Of a stretch of DNA of 64,000 nucleotides, positions 9,368 to 18,538 are shown in pieces. A program made the translations under genes and the position numbers. The notes under the pieces were generated by a model. That model did not search any database, was not told where the DNA came from, and saw only the letters and a list, made by a program, of their open reading frames with translations. This DNA is from Mycobacterium sp. ITM-2016-00317 (lineage in GTDB: Bacteria > Actinomycetota > Actinomycetes > Mycobacteriales > Mycobacteriaceae). How positions within the stretch are numbered: position 1 is the first letter of the stretch; every line of letters starts with the position of its first letter. Location: the NCBI RefSeq assembly GCF_002968295.1, contig NZ_CP134399.1:4712001-4776000 (forward strand). Direction: 5' to 3'.

Positions 9368-11694
9368 AGCTTGCTGATCGGCGCGTGGTTGTGCATCAGC
9401 TTCACGCGCCCGGCACTGCCGAAGTCGATCAGCGACATCGCCGACTCGCCGACCCCGGACACCTCTTCCACCCGGCCCAGCCCGTACTTGTCGTGGGTGA
9501 CGCGGTCGCCGGGCTCCAGGACCACCAGCGGGCGCTTGCCCGCGCCGGACCGGGTGGGCGACGGGCGCGGGGCGCCGTACCGCCCGGCGTTGCCGACCGG
9601 CGCCGACAGCGACGACGGCTGCTCGGTGCGGCGCCAGTCGATCAGCTCCTGCGGGATCTCCCGCAGGAACCGGGACTCCGGGTTCAGCATCGGCTGACCC
9701 CACGACGACCGCACCTTGGCCCGGCTCAGATACAGCCGCTGCCGGGCCCGGGTGATACCGACGTAGGCCAGCCTGCGTTCCTCGGAGAGTTCTCCGGGGT
9801 CACCGAGCGCGCGCATGTGCGGGAACATGCCGTCTTCCCAGCCGGTGACGAAGACGACCGGGAACTCGAGGCCCTTGGCGGTGTGCAGCGTCATCATCGT
9901 GACGACGCCGGAGCCGTGTTCGGGGATGTCGTCGGCGTCGGCGACCAGCGATACCCGCTCCAGGAACGCGGCCAGCACGCCGGTGTCGGGCACGTCCTCG
10001 TCGGGTGCTTCGGCCCCGTCCTCGTCGGCGAGTGCCCTGGCGTTGGCCAGGTCGATGCTGAACTCGTGGGCGACGCTGACCAGCTCGTTGAGGTTGTCCA
10101 GCCGGGCCAGGTCCTGCGGATCGGTGGAGGCCTCCAGCTCGGCGCGGTAACCGGTGCGGTCCAGCACGGTCTCGACCAGATCGCCGAGTTCGCCGTCGAG
10201 TCCGCCGCGCAGGTCGTCGAGCAGGTCGACGAACCCCTTGATCGCCTTTTCCGACCGGCTGTTGAGCATCGGCACCTTGCCCTCGGCGGCGGCGGCGAGC
10301 GCGTCGTTGAAGTTGGCGCCGGTGGTCTCGGCGTACACCGCCACACAGGCCTCGGCCCGGTCGCCGATGCCGCGGCGCGGGGTGTTGAGGATGCGCCGCA
10401 TGCTCACCGCGTCGCCGGGGTTGTCGAGCACCCGCAGGTAGGCGACGATGTCGCGGATCTCGCGGCGCTCGTAGAACCGCACGCCGCCGACGACCTTGTA
10501 CGGGATGCCTGCCCGGATGAAGACCTCTTCGATGGCGCGGGAGGAGTTGTTGGTGCGGTAGAACACCGCGACGTCGTTGTAGGAGAACCCGGGCACGGAG
10601 TCGGCCAGCGCGTCGATCTCCTGGGCGACGAAGCGGGCCTCGTCGTGCTCGTTGTCGGCGACGTAACCGACGATCAGCTCACCCTCGCCGGCGTCGGTCC
10701 ACAGCCGCTTCTCCCGCCTGCCGACATTGCGGGAGATCACCGAGTTCGCGGCGTTCAGGATCGTCTGGGTGGAGCGGTAGTTCTGTTCCAGCAGGATCGT
10801 GGTGGCGTTCGGGTAGTCCCGCTCGAAGTCCTCGATGTTGCGGATGGTGGCGCCGCGGAACGCGTAGATGGACTGGTCGGCGTCACCCACGACGCACAGC
10901 TCCGCGGGCGGTACCCCGGCAGCATCGTCGTCCGAGGCGGCCGTTCCGACCAGCTCACGCACCAGCACGTACTGCGCGTGGTTGGTGTCCTGGTACTCGT
11001 CGACGAGGATGTGCCGGAACCGCCGCCGGTAGTACTGCGCGATCTGCGGGAACGCCTGCAGCACGGCGACCGTCTCGCCGATCAGGTCGTCGAAGTCCAG
11101 CGCGTTGGCCGCGCGCAGCCTGCGCTGGTACTCGGCGTAGACGTCGGCGACGATCCGGGCGAGGTCGTCGGCGGCCTCGGAGGCCTCCGCGGCGGCCTGC
11201 TGGGGTCCGATCAGCTCGTTCTTGAGGTTGGAGATGCTGTTGGAGAGCAGCCGCGGCGAGTACTTCTTGGTGTCGAGCCCCATGTCCTTGCCGATCATCA
11301 GCAGCAGGCGGCGGGAGTCGTCGGCGTCGTAGATGGAGAAGTTGGAGTTCAGGCCGGGCAGTAGCGAGGCCTGGTTACGCAGGATCCGCACGCAGGTCGA
11401 GTGAAACGTCGACACCCACATGTTGCGGGCACGCGGCCCGACCAGCGCGGCCACGCGCTCACGCATCTCCGCGGCGGCCTTGTTGGTGAACGTGATGGCC
11501 AGGATCTGTCCGACGCCGACCTCGCGGGCGGCCAGCAGGTAGGCGATGCGGCGGGTCAGCACCGCCGTCTTGCCCGAGCCGGCACCGGCGACGATCAACA
11601 GAGGGGTGCCCTCGTGCAGCACCGCCTGGCGCTGCTGGGGATTGAGCCCGTCGAGGAGTTCGTCGGTGCTGGTTTCGGAGAAGAGCGAAGTCAT
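9364..11694 (-). CDS. uvrD1: ATP-dependent DNA helicase UvrD1/PcrA type
   Basis: An SF1A helicase of 776 residues, close to the 771 of M. tuberculosis UvrD1 (Rv0949). Motifs seen include the Q motif LNPQQRQAV, Walker A AGAGSGKT, motif II DEYQDT, motif III region VVGDADQSIYAFRGA, QNYRST (motif IV) and VTGWEDGMFPH (motif Va/VI region). The C terminus keeps the PcrA-like tail that in this family contacts RNA polymerase and Ku. The ATG at 11694 (MTSLFSETS) is chosen although the frame continues upstream. It acts in nucleotide-excision repair and, in mycobacteria, with Ku in double-strand break repair; ku and ligD lie in the same window. Confidence 0.95.
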   Translation of the reverse strand: MTSLFSETSTDELLDGLNPQQRQAVLHEGTPLLIVAGAGSGKTAVLTRRIAYLLAAREVGVGQILAITFTNKAAAEMRERVAALVGPRARNMWVSTFHSTCVRILRNQASLLPGLNSNFSIYDADDSRRLLLMIGKDMGLDTKKYSPRLLSNSISNLKNELIGPQQAAAEASEAADDLARIVADVYAEYQRRLRAANALDFDDLIGETVAVLQAFPQIAQYYRRRFRHILVDEYQDTNHAQYVLVRELVGTAASDDDAAGVPPAELCVVGDADQSIYAFRGATIRNIEDFERDYPNATTILLEQNYRSTQTILNAANSVISRNVGRREKRLWTDAGEGELIVGYVADNEHDEARFVAQEIDALADSVPGFSYNDVAVFYRTNNSSRAIEEVFIRAGIPYKVVGGVRFYERREIRDIVAYLRVLDNPGDAVSMRRILNTPRRGIGDRAEACVAVYAETTGANFNDALAAAAEGKVPMLNSRSEKAIKGFVDLLDDLRGGLDGELGDLVETVLDRTGYRAELEASTDPQDLARLDNLNELVSVAHEFSIDLANARALADEDGAEAPDEDVPDTGVLAAFLERVSLVADADDIPEHGSGVVTMMTLHTAKGLEFPVVFVTGWEDGMFPHMRALGDPGELSEERRLAYVGITRARQRLYLSRAKVRSSWGQPMLNPESRFLREIPQELIDWRRTEQPSSLSAPVGNAGRYGAPRPSPTRSGAGKRPLVVLEPGDRVTHDKYGLGRVEEVSGVGESAMSLIDFGSAGRVKLMHNHAPISKL

Positions 11695-11830
11695 ATCGAC
11701 CCCAAACTTACCGCTGCGCGCCGACATTTTTTCCGCACCACGGGCGATGTGCGCAGTGCGAACACCTCCACGGACCGAACGCACGCACAGTTCTTTGCGC
11801 CGCCACCGCCGGTGGTGGCAGACTGTTCCA

Positions 11831-11890
11831 GTGCTCAACGCGCAGCAGCGATTTTTCTACGGGTACCCGCCAGCGGTGCCCGTGGTCTAG
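11831..11890 (+). CDS. Putative aromatic-rich leader peptide of the chorismate mutase gene
   Basis: A GTG-started ORF of 19 residues (MLNAQQRFFYGYPPAVPVV) ends 111 bases before the chorismate mutase ATG. Four of residues 8-12 are aromatic (FFYGY). The frame is open further upstream, where possible starts at 11795 (TTG) or 11747 (ATG) would add a Trp-Trp pair, so all three aromatic amino acids could be sensed. The downstream hairpins fit a ribosome-stalling attenuator of Phe/Tyr synthesis. There is no strong Shine-Dalgarno; a NANNNT hexamer (GACTGT, 11821-11826) could allow a leaderless start. Chance occurrence cannot be excluded without comparison to other species. Confidence 0.45.
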   Translation: MLNAQQRFFYGYPPAVPVV

Positions 11891-11968
11891 CTGCTTCCCA
11901 GAGCCCCGCGGTCCGCTTCCGGATCCGGGGCTCGTCTCTTGTGTGAGGCCCTCGAAGCGGATCGGACC
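11860..11968 (+). promoter_or_regulatory. Putative attenuator hairpins upstream of chorismate mutase
   Basis: Three structures can be drawn. Stem 1 pairs 11860-11867 with 11875-11882 and covers the second Tyr codon of the leader. A terminator-like stem pairs GAGCCCCG (11901-11908) with CGGGGCTC (11926-11933), followed by the pyrimidine-rich GTCTCTTG. A competing pairing joins CCGCTTC (11913-11919) in the terminator loop with GAAGCGG (11954-11960). The order leader, stem, terminator, gene is that of an amino-acid attenuator. The remainder of the 11695-12001 gap shows nothing else recognisable. Confidence 0.45.
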
Positions 11969-12001
11969 AGGCCAGTGACACAACGAGAATCGGAGAACGA
12001 C

Positions 12002-12265
12002 ATGACGACGGAAACCTCCCACGTGCCTGACATCGACGAACTGCGCCAGGAGATCGACCGCCTCGACGCGACGATCCTGGAGGCTGTCCAGCGCCGCACC
12101 GAGGTGTCGCAGATGATCGGCAAGGCGCGCATGGCCTCCGGTGGCACCCGTCTGGTGCACAGCCGGGAGATGAAGGTCATCGAGCGCTACAGCGTGCTCG
12201 GCGAAGAGGGCAAGAACCTCGCCATGCTGCTGCTGCGCCTCGGCCGCGGCCGCCTCGGCTACTGA
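12002..12265 (+). CDS. Intracellular chorismate mutase
   Basis: This 87-residue all-helical AroQ-class enzyme converts chorismate to prephenate for Phe and Tyr synthesis. The sequence ends RLGRGRLGY and contains GKARMASGGTRLVHSREMK, nearly identical to my memory of Rv0948c. The C-terminal RLGRGRLG tail is the part of the M. tuberculosis enzyme involved in activation by DAHP synthase (AroG). The ATG at 12002 has GGAGAA upstream; a TTG further upstream would give a longer form similar in length to annotated Rv0948c. It lies divergently from uvrD1 behind a possible aromatic leader. Confidence 0.93.
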   Translation: MTTETSHVPDIDELRQEIDRLDATILEAVQRRTEVSQMIGKARMASGGTRLVHSREMKVIERYSVLGEEGKNLAMLLLRLGRGRLGY

Positions 12266-12272
12266 CCCCGGC

Positions 12273-12321
12273 GAATTCGGCGCGCCTGAGCACCCCTGCT
12301 GTCGCATTGCGCGCCGGATTC
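12273..12321. repeat. REP-like inverted repeat / bidirectional terminator, copy 1
   Basis: GAATTCGGCGCGC (12273-12285) and GCGCGCCGGATTC (12309-12321) form a 12-of-13 stem between chorismate mutase and the convergent acyltransferase gene. The right arm supplies the stop codon of the acyltransferase. A second copy of both arms with the loop inverted lies at 17675-17723. Confidence 0.7.
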
Positions 12322-14362
12322 ACTCGGGCTTGAGCGCCTCCACCAGCCACGGCGTCAGCCACTCCACGGCCTCGGGCGTCGGATGCACGCCGTCGCTGCG
12401 CACCCGGATACCGTCCACCCGAGTCTGGTAGTAGCCGTTCGGGCTCAGCTTCTTGTTCAGGTCGAGCACGGTGGCGTTCGGTCGCTCGTCGACGACGCTG
12501 CGCAACAGCGCATTCCACTGCTGCACCCGCTTGGGCTGGTCCTCCTGGTACAGGCTGCCGTCCGGCTTCTCGGCGCGCCGGTTGTACGGCTCGGTCGTGA
12601 CGACAACGCGGGCGCCCGTCGAGCCCAGGATGTCCAGCGCGCGGTTGAGCTCGGAGCGCAGATACGCGTCGTAGCCGGGCTCTCCGATATGGGTCCACCG
12701 GCCCTCGTTCATCCGGTCGACCACCTCCCAGCGGCCGACGATCAGCAGCGCCACGTCGGGTTTCTCGTGCCCGATGCGCTGGGTCCAGCGGGCAGGCCAT
12801 GCGTCGCACTCGGGCTTCTGCTGCAGCTCCTGGCCGACGTACTCGTAGGGCCCGCCGCGCGCGATGCCGCAGCCGATCGTGGTGTAGTCCGCGAAGTGCA
12901 GGCCCGGGGTGTCCGGCAGGTACCGCATCAGCGTCCAGCCGATCGAGTCGCCGAACACCGCCACCCGCAGGTCCCCGGGAGCGGTCTGCCTGGGCGGCCG
13001 GGTCACCTCGACCGGCACCTCGGCGCCGACCAGCGCGGCGATGTCCACCTCCGGGCCCGGCGGCGGTGACACCGGCGAGATCCGCACCGGCAGCACCGTC
13101 ATCGTCACCACCGCGGCGGTCGCGGCGGTCGCCGCTGCCAGCGGCAGCATCGGCACGAACGCCGGCCGCCACTCCCGGATCGGCTGTTCGATCAGCCACC
13201 ACGACACCGCCGCGACCGCCAGCGTGGCGGCGCAGCGCAGCGCGAAGAGTTCCCAGCCGGTGGTCCCGGTGCGTTCGCCGTTGAGCACCAGGAAGATCGG
13301 CCAGTGCCAGAGGTACACCCCGTAGGAGATCGCGCCGAGGCCGACGAGCGGTCCGGCCGACAGCAGCCGCGCGACGGGACCGTCCTGCGCGAGCGCCACC
13401 GGTGCGATGACGAGCACCGCCGCCAGCGCGACCACGGTCAGCAGGCCGCTGCGGAACTCCTCGGCACTGCCGGTCGCCATCCGGGCCGCGCTGACGAGCA
13501 CCACGAGCCCGACGGCCGGCAGCCACCACGCGGTCCAGCGCGCCCACCGCGACCGGAAGATCACCAGACCGGCGGTCAGCCCGCGCCAGTCCCGGACCAG
13601 CAGCGCGGCGGCGGCCGCACCGACGAGCAGTGCCTGCACCCGGGTGTCGGTGCCGAAGTAGACGCGGTTCAGCGTTGCGTCGGAGGACGCGACGATCGCG
13701 GCCGTCGCCGACGCGGCGACGCCGGCGGCGGCCAGCACGAACACCGCGGTGCGCACGACGCGCTGCGACAGCGCCACCCCGCGGCGGTACGCGATCGCGC
13801 CCAGCCCCGCGATGACGCCCGCGATCAGCAGCGGCCAGAGGACGTAGTACTGCTCCTCGACGGCCAGCGACCAGGTGTGCTGCAGCGGTGACGGCGGCGC
13901 GCCCTGCGAGAAGTAGTCGGTGTCCTGCGCGACGAACACCCAGTTCGACATCCAGAAGAATGCGGCGACGGCGTCGTCGCGCAGGTTCGCGGTGGATTCC
14001 TCGGAGAACAGCTCGCGCAACGCCACCACGGCCAGCACCATCACCAGCAGCGCGGGCAGCAGTCTGCGGGCCCGCCGGATCCAGAAGCCCTTGAGCCCGA
14101 CCCGGCCCGTGCGGCCGACTTCGTCGAGCAGCAGCGAGGTGATCAGGAAGCCGCTGAGGACGAAGAACACGTCGACGCCGAGGAAGCCGCCCGACAGCCC
14201 GGGGACGCCGCCGTGGTCGGCGAGCACCAACGCGACGGCGATCGCCCTGATGCCGTCCAGCGCCGGGATCGCTTGGCCCGGACCGACATACCGCCGTGGG
14301 CCCACACGGATCGGCGCCGCACTCACGGCTGCGCCGGATTTGACGGCTCCGCCGTGGGTCAA
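12320..14362 (-). CDS. Membrane O-acyltransferase with C-terminal SGNH domain
   Basis: The protein has an AcylT-3 (OafA-like) domain of about ten membrane helices, starting with IPALDGIRAIAVALVLADHGG and FLGVDVFFVLSGFLI. It is followed by a periplasmic SGNH esterase-like domain with GDSIGW and the DGVHPT (DxxH) block. Such fusions O-acetylate or acylate envelope glycans or lipids. The TTG at 14362 is chosen because AGGAAGGGG lies seven bases upstream, giving 680 residues; a GTG at 14326 is possible. The stop codon lies inside the REP-like element. No sugar substrate can be named. Confidence 0.82.
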   Translation of the reverse strand: MTHGGAVKSGAAVSAAPIRVGPRRYVGPGQAIPALDGIRAIAVALVLADHGGVPGLSGGFLGVDVFFVLSGFLITSLLLDEVGRTGRVGLKGFWIRRARRLLPALLVMVLAVVALRELFSEESTANLRDDAVAAFFWMSNWVFVAQDTDYFSQGAPPSPLQHTWSLAVEEQYYVLWPLLIAGVIAGLGAIAYRRGVALSQRVVRTAVFVLAAAGVAASATAAIVASSDATLNRVYFGTDTRVQALLVGAAAAALLVRDWRGLTAGLVIFRSRWARWTAWWLPAVGLVVLVSAARMATGSAEEFRSGLLTVVALAAVLVIAPVALAQDGPVARLLSAGPLVGLGAISYGVYLWHWPIFLVLNGERTGTTGWELFALRCAATLAVAAVSWWLIEQPIREWRPAFVPMLPLAAATAATAAVVTMTVLPVRISPVSPPPGPEVDIAALVGAEVPVEVTRPPRQTAPGDLRVAVFGDSIGWTLMRYLPDTPGLHFADYTTIGCGIARGGPYEYVGQELQQKPECDAWPARWTQRIGHEKPDVALLIVGRWEVVDRMNEGRWTHIGEPGYDAYLRSELNRALDILGSTGARVVVTTEPYNRRAEKPDGSLYQEDQPKRVQQWNALLRSVVDERPNATVLDLNKKLSPNGYYQTRVDGIRVRSDGVHPTPEAVEWLTPWLVEALKPE

Positions 14363-14457
14363 GTCGCGGCCCCTTCCTCCCTGCTCCGAGCAAGGAAGTC
14401 TATGGGTGCGGCGAAGCCGAACCCGGCAGGCGCGCGGACGGGGTGCCGCCCCGCTCG

Positions 14458-14514
14458 CGAGCAGACGCAAACTCTGGCGTGTCGCGGCAACTCGCCGGAG
14501 TTTGCGTCTGCTCG
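14458..14514. terminator. Long perfect stem-loop downstream of the aldehyde dehydrogenase gene
   Basis: GAGCAGACGCAAACTC (14459-14474) and GAGTTTGCGTCTGCTC (14498-14513) are exact inverted copies. With outer and inner pairs the stem reaches 22 bp with one G-T pair, around a 13-base loop. It ends the ALDH transcript, 14 bases past its stop, and lies upstream of the acyltransferase gene on the same strand. Confidence 0.75.
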
Positions 14515-14527
14515 GCGGGGAAGGTGA

Positions 14528-15976
14528 CTATTTCGTGAGAGCGATGTACTTCGTGTCGAGGTATTCCTCGATGCCCTCGGTGCCGCCCTCGCGGCCGAAG
14601 CCGGACTCCTTGATCCCGCCGAACGGGGCCGCGGCATCGGAGATCACGCCGCGGTTGACGCCGACCATGCCGGACTCGATGCCCTCGGCGACGCGCAGCG
14701 CGCGGTCCAGCGACTGCGTGTAGACGTAGGCGGCCAGGCCGTACTCGGTGTCGTTGGCCGCGGCGATGCCCTCCTCCTCGGTGTCGAAACCGGCGATCGG
14801 CGCCACGGGCCCGAACACCTCTTCCTTGAGGATGCGCGCGTCGGTGGGGACGTCGGTCAGCACGGTGGCCGGGTAGAAGTTGCCGGGCCCGCCGGGCGCG
14901 ACACCGCCGACGGCCACGGTCGCCCCGCGGGACACCGCGTCGGACACCAGCTCGGTGACCGTGGCGACCTGCTTGGCGTTGATCAGCGGACCGAGCGTCG
15001 ACTTCTCGTCGAGTCCCTTGCCGAGGGTGAATTCGCTCATCCGCTTGACGAACTTGTCGGTGAACTCCTCGCGCACGGCGTTGGCGACGTGGAAGCGGTT
15101 GGCCGCGGTGCAGGCCTCACCGCCGTTGCGCATCTTGGCCAGGATCGCCCCATCGACGGCGGCGTCGACGTCGGCATCGTCGAACACGATGAACGGCGCG
15201 TTGCCGCCGAGCTCCATCGACGTGCGCAGCAGCTTGTCGGCCGACTGCTTCACCAGCGCCTTGCCCACCCCGGTCGATCCGGTGAAGGTCAGCTTGCGCA
15301 GCCGGCCGTCGTTGATCAGCGCCTCGGTGACCGGGCCCGGGTTACTCGTCGGCAGCACCGACAGCACGCCCTTGGGCAGGCCCGCCTCGGCCATCAGCTT
15401 GGCCAGCAGCAGCATGGTCAGCGGCGTCTCCTGCGCGGGCTTGACGATCATCGTGCAGCCCGCGGCGAACGCCGGGCCCATCTTGCGGGTGCCCATCGCC
15501 AGCGGGAAGTTCCACGGGGTGATCGCGTAGCAGGGGCCGACGGGCTGCTTGGTGACCAGGATGCGACCGGTGCCCGCCGGGCTCGGCGTGAACCGGCCGT
15601 CGATGCGCACGGCCTCCTCGGCGAACCAGCGGAAGAACTCCGCGCCGTAGGTCACCTCGCCCTTGCTCTCGGCGACGACCTTGCCCATCTCCAGCGTCAT
15701 CAACGCGGCGATGTCGTCGGCGCGCGCGGTGATCGTCTCGAACACCGACCGCAGGATCTCGCCGCGCTTGCGGGGTGGGGTCGCGGCCCACTCCGCCTGC
15801 ACCGCACACGCGGCGTCCAGCGCGTCGCGGGCGTCGTCGGCGGTGGCGTCGGCCACCGAGGTCAGCACCTCGTCGTCGCTGGGGTCCAGCACGTTGAACG
15901 TCGACTTGCCCGCGCGTTCCTCACCGCCGATCCACAGCCCGGTCGGTACGGATGCCAGTAGTGCCGAAGTATCCAT
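14528..15976 (-). CDS. NAD(P)-dependent succinate-semialdehyde dehydrogenase family protein
   Basis: A complete 482-residue aldehyde dehydrogenase. The catalytic Cys lies in [10 protein letters not shown], the general-base Glu in MELGGNAPF, the cofactor loop in [11 protein letters not shown], and TPWNFP is present. The EAC-TAANR context is that of the GabD/SSADH group, which oxidises succinate semialdehyde to succinate and feeds the TCA cycle. A related short-chain aldehyde cannot be excluded as substrate. It is transcribed away from pgi and ends at a strong stem-loop. It is monocistronic as far as can be seen. Confidence 0.88.
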   Translation of the reverse strand: MDTSALLASVPTGLWIGGEERAGKSTFNVLDPSDDEVLTSVADATADDARDALDAACAVQAEWAATPPRKRGEILRSVFETITARADDIAALMTLEMGKVVAESKGEVTYGAEFFRWFAEEAVRIDGRFTPSPAGTGRILVTKQPVGPCYAITPWNFPLAMGTRKMGPAFAAGCTMIVKPAQETPLTMLLLAKLMAEAGLPKGVLSVLPTSNPGPVTEALINDGRLRKLTFTGSTGVGKALVKQSADKLLRTSMELGGNAPFIVFDDADVDAAVDGAILAKMRNGGEACTAANRFHVANAVREEFTDKFVKRMSEFTLGKGLDEKSTLGPLINAKQVATVTELVSDAVSRGATVAVGGVAPGGPGNFYPATVLTDVPTDARILKEEVFGPVAPIAGFDTEEEGIAAANDTEYGLAAYVYTQSLDRALRVAEGIESGMVGVNRGVISDAAAPFGGIKESGFGREGGTEGIEEYLDTKYIALTK

Positions 15977-16013
15977 ACCTCCATCATTTACCCCTTCGTC
16001 CGCGGCTCCGCAC

Positions 16014-16019
16014 TAGGGT
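16014..16019 (+). promoter_or_regulatory. -10 element for leaderless pgi transcript
   Basis: TAGGGT fits TANNNT and ends seven bases before the pgi ATG at 16027. No Shine-Dalgarno is present in between. Confidence 0.5.
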
Positions 16020-16026
16020 TCTGCAC

Positions 16027-17676
16027 ATGGGTTCTGACATCACGGGCACACCCGCATGGCAGGCGCTGTCCCGCCACCACGACGAAATCGCCGACCGGGA
16101 TCTGCGCGGACTCTTCGCCGACGATCCCGCCCGCGGCACCGAGCTGGCGCTGACCGTCGGCGATCTGTACATCGACTACAGCAAGCACCGCGTAACCCGC
16201 GAGACGCTGCGCCTGCTGGTTGATCTGGCCGAGGCCGCCGGGTTACCGGCCCGGCGGGACGAAATGTTCTCCGGTGCACACATCAACAGCTCCGAGGACC
16301 GGGCGGTGCTGCACACCGCGCTGCGGCTGCCGCGGGACGCGTCGTTGACCGTCGACGGGCAGGACGTGGTCGCCGACGTGCACGAGGTGCTGGACCGGAT
16401 GGGTGACTTCACCGACCGACTGCGCAGCGGCCAGTGGCGCGGTGCCACCGGTGAGCGGATCACCACGGTGGTCAACATCGGGATCGGCGGCTCCGACCTC
16501 GGACCGGTGATGGTCGATCAGGCGTTGCGCCATTACGCCGACGCCGGCATCTCCGCACGGTTCGTGTCGAACGTCGACCCGGCCGACCTGGTCGCCAAGC
16601 TCGACGGACTCGATCCCGCCGCAACGCTTTTCATCATCGCGTCGAAGACGTTCACGACGTTGGAGACATTGACCAACGCCACGGCGGCGCGGCGCTGGCT
16701 CACCGAGGCGCTCGGAGATGACGCGGTGTCCAAGCACTTCGTCGCGGTGTCCACCAATGCCGAACTCGTCGCCGAGTTCGGTATCGACACCGACAACATG
16801 TTCGGTTTCTGGGACTGGGTCGGCGGCCGGTATTCGGTGGACTCGGCGATCGGGTTGTCGGTGATGGCGGTGATCGGCCGGGAGCGCTTCGCCGAGTTCC
16901 TCGGCGGTTTCCACCTGGTGGACGAACACTTCCGCACCGCGCCGCTGGAGGCCAACGCGCCGGTGCTGCTGGGGCTGATCGGGCTCTGGTACAACAACTT
17001 CTTCGGCGCGGAAACCCGTGCGGTGCTGCCCTATTCGAACGACCTGGCGCGGTTCGCGGCCTACCTGCAGCAGCTGACGATGGAGTCCAACGGCAAGTCG
17101 GTGCAGGCCGACGGCGAGCCGGTGAGCAGCGCCACCGGTGAGATCTTCTGGGGCGAACCCGGCACCAACGGCCAGCACGCGTTCTATCAGTTGCTGCACC
17201 AGGGCACCCGCCTGGTCCCGGCCGACTTCATCGGGTTCAGCGAGCCGACCGATGATCTTCCGACCGCCGACGGCACCGGCAGCATGCACGACCTGCTGAT
17301 GAGCAACTACTTCGCACAGACCCAGGTGCTCGCGTTCGGCAAGACGGCCGAGGAGATCTCCGCCGAGGGCACCGCACCGGATGTGGTGCCGCACAAGGTG
17401 ATGCCGGGCAACCGGCCGAGCACGTCAATCCTGGCGGCGAAGCTGACGCCGTCGGTGGTCGGGCAGCTGATCGCGCTCTACGAGCATCAGGTCTTCGTCG
17501 AGGGCGTGATCTGGGGTATCGACTCGTTCGACCAGTGGGGTGTCGAGCTGGGCAAGACCCAGGCCAAGGCGCTGCTGCCGGTGCTCACCGACGCCACATC
17601 GCCTGCGACGCAGTCGGATTCGTCTACCGACGCGCTGGTGCGCCGCTACCGGGCGGAGCGTGGCCGCTCCGCGTGA
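16027..17676 (+). CDS. pgi: Glucose-6-phosphate isomerase
   Basis: A full-length (549-residue) phosphoglucose isomerase interconverting glucose-6-phosphate and fructose-6-phosphate. Signatures include [13 protein letters not shown], the PGI block [20 protein letters not shown] and the C-terminal [15 protein letters not shown]. The ATG at 16027 is preferred over upstream in-frame codons because it gives the family N terminus and lies just after a TANNNT hexamer. It is the counterpart of Rv0946c (553 residues). Its TGA stop falls in the second REP-like element. Confidence 0.97.
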   Translation: MGSDITGTPAWQALSRHHDEIADRDLRGLFADDPARGTELALTVGDLYIDYSKHRVTRETLRLLVDLAEAAGLPARRDEMFSGAHINSSEDRAVLHTALRLPRDASLTVDGQDVVADVHEVLDRMGDFTDRLRSGQWRGATGERITTVVNIGIGGSDLGPVMVDQALRHYADAGISARFVSNVDPADLVAKLDGLDPAATLFIIASKTFTTLETLTNATAARRWLTEALGDDAVSKHFVAVSTNAELVAEFGIDTDNMFGFWDWVGGRYSVDSAIGLSVMAVIGRERFAEFLGGFHLVDEHFRTAPLEANAPVLLGLIGLWYNNFFGAETRAVLPYSNDLARFAAYLQQLTMESNGKSVQADGEPVSSATGEIFWGEPGTNGQHAFYQLLHQGTRLVPADFIGFSEPTDDLPTADGTGSMHDLLMSNYFAQTQVLAFGKTAEEISAEGTAPDVVPHKVMPGNRPSTSILAAKLTPSVVGQLIALYEHQVFVEGVIWGIDSFDQWGVELGKTQAKALLPVLTDATSPATQSDSSTDALVRRYRAERGRSA

Positions 17677-17723
17677 ATTCGGCGCGCTACCCGCCACCAG
17701 GGGTGCTCGAGCGCGCCCGATTC
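17675..17723. repeat. REP-like inverted repeat / bidirectional terminator, copy 2
   Basis: GAATTCGGCGCGCT (17675-17688) and AGCGCGCCCGATTC (17710-17723) pair at 12 of 14 positions between pgi and the convergent membrane-protein gene. Both arms and the flanking CACTCGGG match copy 1, while the loop holds CAGGGGTGCTC, the reverse complement of GAGCACCCCTG in copy 1. Confidence 0.7.
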
Positions 17724-18252
17724 ACTCGGGCATCGGGTCCGGTCGCGTCCAGCCCAGGATCATTGCCGGCGCGCAGCCGCCGATCAGCAGCACGGTGATC
17801 GCCATCAGGCCGCCGGCATAGGCCATGTCGGTGTCGGCGCCGTCGGCGAAAACGGATCCGAAGATCAGGTAGCCGATCGGGATGAGCATCAGGTACTGGG
17901 TCAGGGTCAGCCCGATCGACCGGGCGCTGTTGCGCTGGGCCAGTTCGAATTCGTCGAGGGTGGCCAGCGGCGCATCGCCCTGACGGCCCGAGACGATCTG
18001 CAGGATCAGCCACAGCGGAAAGAAGATCGCCGTGGCCGGCAGCCAGACCAGCGCCGCCTCGCGGAACCCGAACGCGCACAACACGCTGACGACCGCCATC
18101 ACGGCGAATGTCGCGGCGAGACCGACGACGAGCATGCGGCGCCGGCGTTGGGTGCGCCAGGATGGCAGCGAGTTCGCATACGTGCGTTCGTATTTCAGGA
18201 AGCGCCGGGTGCGGAAGTTCTGGTATCGGTCGATCAGCGTGGCGTCAGGCAT
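17722..18252 (-). CDS. Four-helix membrane protein paired with an XRE regulator
   Basis: This 176-residue protein starts MPDATLIDRY and has four hydrophobic helices arranged as two pairs, separated by a polar loop (SGRQGDAPLATLDEFELAQR). AAGGAGG lies ten bases before the ATG. The gene overlaps the end of the upstream XRE-regulator gene by eight bases, so the two are coupled. Pairs of a small XRE regulator and a multi-helix membrane protein are common in bacteria, but the role of this one is unknown. No transporter or enzyme motif is visible. Confidence 0.75.
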   Translation of the reverse strand: MPDATLIDRYQNFRTRRFLKYERTYANSLPSWRTQRRRRMLVVGLAATFAVMAVVSVLCAFGFREAALVWLPATAIFFPLWLILQIVSGRQGDAPLATLDEFELAQRNSARSIGLTLTQYLMLIPIGYLIFGSVFADGADTDMAYAGGLMAITVLLIGGCAPAMILGWTRPDPMPE

Positions 18253-18538
18253 GCGCGTTTCCTCCTTGCGGTCGTCCGTCCTTGCGGTAGAGCTCGGTCG
18301 ACAGCGGCCCGAAGGGCTCTCGGGAGAACACCGCCTCCACGGGCAGATCGAAGACCTCACAGATGCGGAAGGCCAGATCGAGGCTCGGGTAATGGTCGCC
18401 CCGCTCGAGTGCGCCCACAGTCTGGGGGTTCACGTCGATCAGTTCGGCGAGCTGCGCCCGCGACATCCGTCGCTCCGCGCGCAGCACACCGATGCGGTTG
18501 TGGATGGGGAAGGTTTCCCCCCGCCGTACCGGACTCAC
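18245..18538 (-). CDS. XRE-family transcriptional regulator
   Basis: A 97-residue single-domain Cro/CI-type regulator. The helix-turn-helix lies at about residues 25-50 (MSRAQLAELIDVNPQTVGAL), followed by the typical YPSLDLAFRICEVFDLPVEAVF. It belongs to the YozG-like group of small XRE proteins. It is the first gene of a two-gene unit with the membrane protein. The GTG start overlaps a perfect inverted repeat (18538-18554), strongly suggesting that the protein represses its own operon. Confidence 0.85.
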   Translation of the reverse strand: MSPVRRGETFPIHNRIGVLRAERRMSRAQLAELIDVNPQTVGALERGDHYPSLDLAFRICEVFDLPVEAVFSREPFGPLSTELYRKDGRPQGGNAHA

